From JAFDVN01 sp035758545 (GTDB lineage Bacteria > Acidobacteriota > Holophagae > Holophagales > Holophagaceae): DNA of 9,966 bases. Positions 6,759 through 9,966 of this stretch are shown piece after piece. The first letter of the stretch is position 1. Every line of letters begins with the position of its first letter. Below the pieces are notes generated by a model that saw only the letters and a program-made list of their open reading frames with translations, had not been told where the DNA came from and searched no databases. The DNA is taken from the NCBI GenBank assembly GCA_035758545.1, contig DASTWQ010000236.1, forward strand, positions 1 to 9,966, read 5' to 3'. The translations under genes and the position numbers were made by a program.

Positions 6759-6872
6759 AGGCTATCGGCTTTCGGCCCTCGGCTTTCGCTGGACTTGGCG
6801 CGACGAGGAGCACCGCCATGGCCCAAGGCCGCGGTCGGGCCGGCGCGGGCAAAAGCCCAAAGCCGATAGCCT
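6759..6872. repeat. Palindromic intergenic element with 14-bp perfect terminal inverted repeats
   Basis: AGGCTATCGGCTTT at 6759-6772 is the exact reverse complement of 6859-6872. One mismatch inward, three more pairs can form (6774-6776 with 6853-6857 region). Inside the left end, CGGCTTTCG occurs twice as a direct repeat (6766-6774 and 6780-6788). The element fills nearly the whole gap between the convergent rng and HAD stop codons. No transposase is present and I see no clear target-site duplication. It could be a small non-autonomous element, a dispersed palindromic repeat or a bidirectional transcription end. The 86-base spacer is long for a simple terminator. Confidence 0.6.
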
Positions 6873-6904
6873 GGGATCACCCTAAGCAGGTGCTGCAGCG
6901 GTAG
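6818..6904 (+). CDS. Possible 28-residue basic small protein
   Basis: An ATG at 6818 follows GAGGAG (6805-6810) with a 7-base spacer, a good ribosome binding site. The frame reads MAQGRGRAGAGKSPKPIA then ten more residues ending VLQR before TAG at 6902-6904. The peptide is Gly/Arg/Lys-rich. It runs through the right arm of the palindromic element and overlaps the antisense HAD gene by 28 bases. A stretch this short can arise by chance in GC-rich DNA, and the peptide is not one I recognise. Only the start context supports it. Confidence 0.2.
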   Translation: MAQGRGRAGAGKSPKPIAWDHPKQVLQR

Positions 6905-7557
6905 CCGGCCTGAAGGCGCTCGATGACCTCGGGGACCTGGCGCAGATCCGGCAGCTCCACCAGCTCGGCCTCGGGATCATGCTCCGGCCTGGACCGGCCG
7001 TGGCGGTTGATCCAGATCGCGGTCCAGCCGGCGGCCAGGGCCCCCTCGACGTCGTCGCTCCAGCTGTCGCCCACCATCACGAGGTTGCCGGGGAAGAGCC
7101 CCAGGCGCCGGGCCAGGGCCTCGAAGGCCTCCGGCTCGGGCTTCGCCGCCCCCAGCTCGGCGCTGAGCCCCCGCACGCGGATGGCCTCCGCCAGCCCCAG
7201 CCGCTCGATGAGCGCCAGGTCGAAGCTCTGGGTGTTGGAGAGCAGGGCCAGCCGCGCCAGGGCCCGGGTGCCGGCCAGGGCTTCCGGCGCCTCCGGGAAG
7301 AGCTCCGCCTCCGCCTCGCCGGCGGCGAAGGCCTGCGCCAGGGCGGCCTCCTGGCCGGGATCCAGGTTCAGCCGATCCCGCCAGGCCGCGAGGAACGCCT
7401 CCCGGTCCGGGTAGGCCCGGGTCATGCCGTCCCGCTGGAAGTCGGCGAAGGCGCCGAGCTGGTCCGGGCGCAGCAGCGCCCTGGCCCGCTGGAAGGGATT
7501 GCCGCCGGGGCTGCGGGCCAGGGTGTTCCAGAGGTCGAAGACGACCGCGCGGATCAT
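6877..7557 (-). CDS. HAD-superfamily hydrolase (phosphatase-like)
   Basis: A 226-residue cytoplasmic hydrolase with the four HAD motifs in order. Motif I is VVFDLWNTL with nucleophile Asp8 and Thr12. Motif II is LLSNT with Ser107. Motif III is AAKPEPEAF with Lys139. Motif IV is VMVGDSWSDDVEGA with Asp164 and Asp168/Asp169. The insertion between motifs I and II is helical, like a C1 cap. The residue two after the nucleophile, normally the Asp general acid/base of phosphatases, is Trp10. Such DxW variants occur among uncharacterised HAD proteins, and haloacid dehalogenases have Tyr there, so the substrate and even the reaction type are open. The C-terminus ends in a CSTC pair (Cys221, Cys224). 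The ATG at 7557-7555 directly abuts the TAG of the lipoprotein gene, so translation is probably coupled. It is the last gene of the queD operon and converges on rng. Confidence 0.88.
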   Translation of the reverse strand: MIRAVVFDLWNTLARSPGGNPFQRARALLRPDQLGAFADFQRDGMTRAYPDREAFLAAWRDRLNLDPGQEAALAQAFAAGEAEAELFPEAPEALAGTRALARLALLSNTQSFDLALIERLGLAEAIRVRGLSAELGAAKPEPEAFEALARRLGLFPGNLVMVGDSWSDDVEGALAAGWTAIWINRHGRSRPEHDPEAELVELPDLRQVPEVIERLQAGYRCSTCLG

Positions 7558-8058
7558 CTACTTCCCCGTCCCCTTGCTCGTCTTGAAGGGCACCGCCACG
7601 TCGAAGCCGAGCACGTCCAGGTGGGCGGTGCCGTCCAGGGACCAGGTGGCGGCCTGGTGGTCCAGGGCCGCGGCCTTGATGGGCCCCCAGGCCTGCTTGA
7701 TCTGGGCGTAGGACAGACCCACCTGGGCGTGGAGGGTGCTGCGGCCGTGGGCCTGCAGATCCATGCCCTCGGGGAAGGCGACGGAGCCGAGGGCGTGGCC
7801 CGCCCCGCCGGTGGTGAGGTTCAGGGCCCCGCCCACCGTGCGGGTGCGCAGGCGCTGGCCGCTGTCGTTCTGGACGCCCAGGTCCAGGTCCAGCAGCAGC
7901 CGGCTCTGCTCCAGGGGATAGGCCAGCTCCACCCGGGGCGTGACCTTGTCCAGGCTGAACTTCAGGTCCTTGGCGGCGGCCCGGAGCGCGGCCGTGGGGT
8001 CCAGCCCCGCGCAGCCGGTGAGCAGGAGGATCGAGGCGGCGGCGAGGAGGCGCTTCAA
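7558..8058 (-). CDS. LEA14-like (WHy-type) putative lipoprotein
   Basis: A 166-residue protein starting at a TTG (8058-8056), one base after the queD stop codon. GGAG, six bases before it inside the end of queD, supports this start, and no other start codon gives a leader peptide. MKRLLAAASILLLTGC is a typical lipoprotein signal with lipobox Leu13-Thr14-Gly15-Cys16, so a lipid-anchored envelope location is expected. After Cys16 the protein is beta-rich, with one visible domain of about 120 residues: an LDLDLGVQNDSGQRL stretch resembling the 'V.NPN' strand of LEA14/water-stress-hypersensitive-response domains, then Gly/Ala-rich turns, STLHAQVGLSY, and an ending WSLDGTAHLDVLGFDVAVPF. The family assignment rests on this pattern and was not searched. 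The role is unknown; similar lipoproteins are generally described as stress-related. It sits in a tight operon between queD and a HAD hydrolase. Confidence 0.78.
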   Translation of the reverse strand: MKRLLAAASILLLTGCAGLDPTAALRAAAKDLKFSLDKVTPRVELAYPLEQSRLLLDLDLGVQNDSGQRLRTRTVGGALNLTTGGAGHALGSVAFPEGMDLQAHGRSTLHAQVGLSYAQIKQAWGPIKAAALDHQAATWSLDGTAHLDVLGFDVAVPFKTSKGTGK

Positions 8059-8059
8059 C

Positions 8060-8416
8060 TCAGGCTCCGCGGTAGATGACGCAGTTGTCTGTCGTCTCGT
8101 AGACCTCGATCTGGGTCAGCATCGGCAGGTCCGGCTTCAGCTGGGCCCAGATCCACATGGAGATGTTCTCCGCCGTGGAGAGCGGGATCAGGTCGTTGAG
8201 GAAGCGGTGGTCCAGCTTCGAGATGACCTTCTCGTTCACCACCTTCGACAGGTCGTCGAAGTCGATGATCATGCCGGTCTCCGGGTCGGGCGTGCCCTCG
8301 ATGGACACGAACAGCTTGTAGCTGTGCCCGTGGAGGTTCCGGCACTTCCCCGGGTGGTTGTAGATGAAGTGGGCGGATTCGAACCAGTATTCTTTGCGCA
8401 GGATCATCGGCGTCAC
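8060..8416 (-). CDS. queD: 6-carboxy-5,6,7,8-tetrahydropterin synthase (QueD/PTPS family)
   Basis: QueD converts dihydroneopterin triphosphate to 6-carboxytetrahydropterin, the second step towards preQ0 and queuosine tRNA modification. The 118-residue product has the zinc-binding histidines His16 (ESAH), His29 and His31 (HGH). The catalytic Cys25 lies in the CxxxHGH arrangement typical of QueD. LDHRFLND has Asp69-His70, TAENIS has Glu83, and VYETTDN has Glu107. Length is normal for the family. The start is uncertain: GTG at 8416 with a GAGGGG about 10 bases upstream, or ATG at 8407 giving a 115-residue protein without a clear binding site. No queC, queE or queF is in the window. It is the first gene of a three-gene minus-strand set. 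Confidence 0.92.
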   Translation of the reverse strand: MTPMILRKEYWFESAHFIYNHPGKCRNLHGHSYKLFVSIEGTPDPETGMIIDFDDLSKVVNEKVISKLDHRFLNDLIPLSTAENISMWIWAQLKPDLPMLTQIEVYETTDNCVIYRGA

Positions 8417-8419
8417 GCG

Positions 8420-8458
8420 GGAAAGGCCCCTCGCGCGGTCGCCGCGCCGGGGCCTTCC
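8420..8458 (-). terminator. Strong hairpin between the SLBB export gene and queD
   Basis: GGAAAGGCCCC (8420-8430) pairs with GGGGCCTTCC (8449-8458), ten pairs with one bulged A at 8424. An inner stem (8433-8438 with 8442-8447) and a 3-base loop at 8439-8441 complete it. It lies 21 bases past the stop of the SLBB gene and just before queD in the direction of transcription. It is a plausible end for the upstream export operon, although no T-run follows the stem. The only ribosome-binding-like sequence for queD (8432-8427) lies inside it. Confidence 0.55.
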
Positions 8459-8479
8459 AGTGTAGCCGGTGGGCCCCGC

Positions 8480-9966
8480 CTACTTGAGCGTGTTGATGAG
8501 GATCGCCAGGGGCGTGAGCGCCGCCAGGTTCTCCTGCCAGGAGCTGTCCCGGGGGATCCGCTGGGGCACCAGCACGGCGTCGCCGGGCTCCACCCGCTTG
8601 CGCATCACCCAGGAATCGATGATGCGCCCGTCCGCCTTGAGGAGACGGATGTTCCAGGTGTCGGCGTTGCGGGTGGTCCCCCCCGCGAGCCGCAGCAGCT
8701 CCCGGACCGTCAGGCCCTTCCCGACCTTGTACGCCGCGAAGGGGCTCGCGGCCTCGCCCACGACGTAGGCGGTGTCGGACTTGCGGGGGATGAGGATCTG
8801 GTCCCCGTCGTGCAGCTCCACGTCCGCCTGACGGTCGCCGGCCACGATCGCCGGGAAATCCACCACCAGTCGGTTCAGGTCGCCGGCCCGCAGGCCGTGG
8901 AGCAGGGGGTTGGGCAGCAGCGGCCCCGCCGGGCTGCGTTTCGTCTCGTTGAGCCGGGTCAGGATGTCGTTGATGCCACTGGCGCCCGGGTCAGGGACCT
9001 GGTTCGCGCCGAGATCCTGGAGGGCGGGGATCGGGTCCGCCCCCTGGCTGAGGGGCCTCAGGAAGATGCCGGCCTCGGGCATGGCGTCCGGGGCGAAGCC
9101 GCCGGCCTTGGCGAGGAGCTGCCCCAGGGTCTCGTGGTCCTCATCCAGGGCGTAGGTGCCGGGGTGGGCGACCTGGCCGAGGAGCGTCACCGTGCGGTGG
9201 ACCCGGTAGCCCGGCTTCTCGAAGAAGCTGAGGAGGTCGTCGGGGCGGAGGAGGGGATTCACCGCGTCGTCCGTCAGGCCCACGGGGCTGCGGGCATCGG
9301 TGGAGGCCAGGCGGGAGAGGTCGAGGCGGATCACCTCGCTGGGGGCCCCGTCCCGGGACCGCGCCAGCTGGGCCTCGAGGCCGTCCGCCTGCTTCTGGAG
9401 CACCCCGGCGCGGAAGATCAGGTCCGCCGCGCGCATGCCCTCGTGGAAGGCGAAGGTGCCCGGGAAGGCCACCGGCCCCGCCACCTTCAGCAGCTTCGGA
9501 AGCCGGAAGTCCTCCACCCGGTAGAGCTCGATGCGGTCCCGGTCCGCCAGGGGCAGGTCATCGGCCGGCGCGCCCGCGAGGGCCCGGTCCACGTCGAAGG
9601 CGAGGTAGCGCGTGGAGCCGTCCGGCAGGGTGCGGATGATCTCGCCCCGGGGCCGGTAGGTGTCCGGGAGCACCTGGCCGTCCCGCTTCAGCAGGTCGCC
9701 CACCTTGAGGCCCTCCGTGCGCGCGAAGGCGCCGGGGAGCCGGGCCCAGCCCGCCACCTCCACCACCCGGTCCACCACCTCGCGCTGGGGCAGGGCCTCG
9801 ACCTCATCGCCGCGCTGCAGGGCGAAGGCCGCGGCTCCGGAGTCGGCCACCGTGAAGGCGTTGATGCGGCCTTCCGCGTCCCGGCGCCGCACGGTGACGG
9901 GGGCGGCCCCCGCCTCCGGCACGCGCCCGCCGGCGAACCGCTCCGCGTCCGCGAGGGTCTCCCCCG
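8480..9966 (-). CDS. Multi-SLBB polysaccharide export protein, C-terminal part (5' end outside window)
   Basis: The frame is open from the right edge to the TAG at 8482-8480, with 494 visible residues. The GTG at 9922 is probably internal, because coding-like sequence (ETLADAERFAGGR) precedes it and no ribosome binding site does. Four SLBB-type beta-grasp units can be read, each with a 'GxVxxPGxYxxxxxxTxxxLLxxAGG' pattern. Counting from the edge they start at about residues 67 (VAGWARLPGAFA), 159 (VAGPVAFPGTFAF), 258 (LLGQVAHPGTYAL) and 398 (VVGEAASPFAAYKV). Each is followed by strand-rich segments such as HDGDQILIPR and EPGDAVLVPQ. The protein ends in a hydrophobic segment, LTPLAILINTL, comparable in place to the C-terminal membrane helix of Wza-type exporters. 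Wza-like proteins form the outer-membrane channel for capsule or exopolysaccharide. Having at least four SLBB units makes this a large version of the family. The partner synthesis genes are presumably beyond the right edge. Confidence 0.85.
   Translation of the reverse strand, partial: GETLADAERFAGGRVPEAGAAPVTVRRRDAEGRINAFTVADSGAAAFALQRGDEVEALPQREVVDRVVEVAGWARLPGAFARTEGLKVGDLLKRDGQVLPDTYRPRGEIIRTLPDGSTRYLAFDVDRALAGAPADDLPLADRDRIELYRVEDFRLPKLLKVAGPVAFPGTFAFHEGMRAADLIFRAGVLQKQADGLEAQLARSRDGAPSEVIRLDLSRLASTDARSPVGLTDDAVNPLLRPDDLLSFFEKPGYRVHRTVTLLGQVAHPGTYALDEDHETLGQLLAKAGGFAPDAMPEAGIFLRPLSQGADPIPALQDLGANQVPDPGASGINDILTRLNETKRSPAGPLLPNPLLHGLRAGDLNRLVVDFPAIVAGDRQADVELHDGDQILIPRKSDTAYVVGEAASPFAAYKVGKGLTVRELLRLAGGTTRNADTWNIRLLKADGRIIDSWVMRKRVEPGDAVLVPQRIPRDSSWQENLAALTPLAILINTLK

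Noticed and set aside
5036..6880. Minus-strand ORF of 614 codons opposite rng
   Set aside because: Typical GC-rich shadow of a strongly recognised gene; His/Gly/Leu-rich with no domain motif.
6979..8079. Plus-strand ORF of 366 codons opposite the HAD, lipoprotein and queD genes
   Set aside because: Shadow crossing three gene boundaries, with no ribosome binding site or recognisable domain.

Overview
The window is very GC-rich and densely coded, with almost every gap under 130 bases. The gene content (panB-panC, panD, a bacterial RNase G, queD, an outer-membrane polysaccharide export protein) points to a Gram-negative, free-living bacterium. The mix of codon use and gene families resembles Acidobacteriota of the Holophaga/Geothrix type. 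That placement is an impression from sequence style and was not tested.

Left part, + strand (1-5097). The 3' end of a large TPR-repeat protein runs in from the left edge. It is followed by panB (1753) and panC (about 2662), then two small genes encoding related putative secreted proteins (3581-3961 and 3971-4585), a strong hairpin (4609-4641), and panD (4696-5097). PanB, PanC and PanD supply three steps of pantothenate (coenzyme A precursor) synthesis: ketopantoate formation, pantoate/beta-alanine ligation, and beta-alanine supply by aspartate decarboxylation. The two small genes sit inside this locus but have no evident link to the pathway. They share an ungapped C-terminal domain and near-identical ribosome binding sites. 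The second carries a 60-residue array of arginine/acidic tetrads, encoded by a 12-base DNA repeat.

Middle (5222-6757, +). A full-length RNase G/E-type endoribonuclease with catalytic aspartates and Zn-link intact. It converges on a minus-strand operon. The 119-base convergent gap is almost entirely one element bounded by a perfect 14-bp inverted repeat (6759-6772 / 6859-6872), which also holds a possible 28-codon ORF.

Right part, - strand (9966-6877). In transcription order: the C-terminal 494 residues of a multi-SLBB polysaccharide export protein entering from the right edge, a strong hairpin in the 63-base gap, then a tightly packed trio: queD (7-deazaguanine/queuosine synthesis), an LEA14-like lipoprotein, and a HAD-superfamily hydrolase, with gaps of 1 and 0 bases.

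I found no tRNA, rRNA, CRISPR array, insertion sequence or phage gene. The most unusual content is the small secreted paralog pair with its tetrad array and the palindromic element at 6759-6872.
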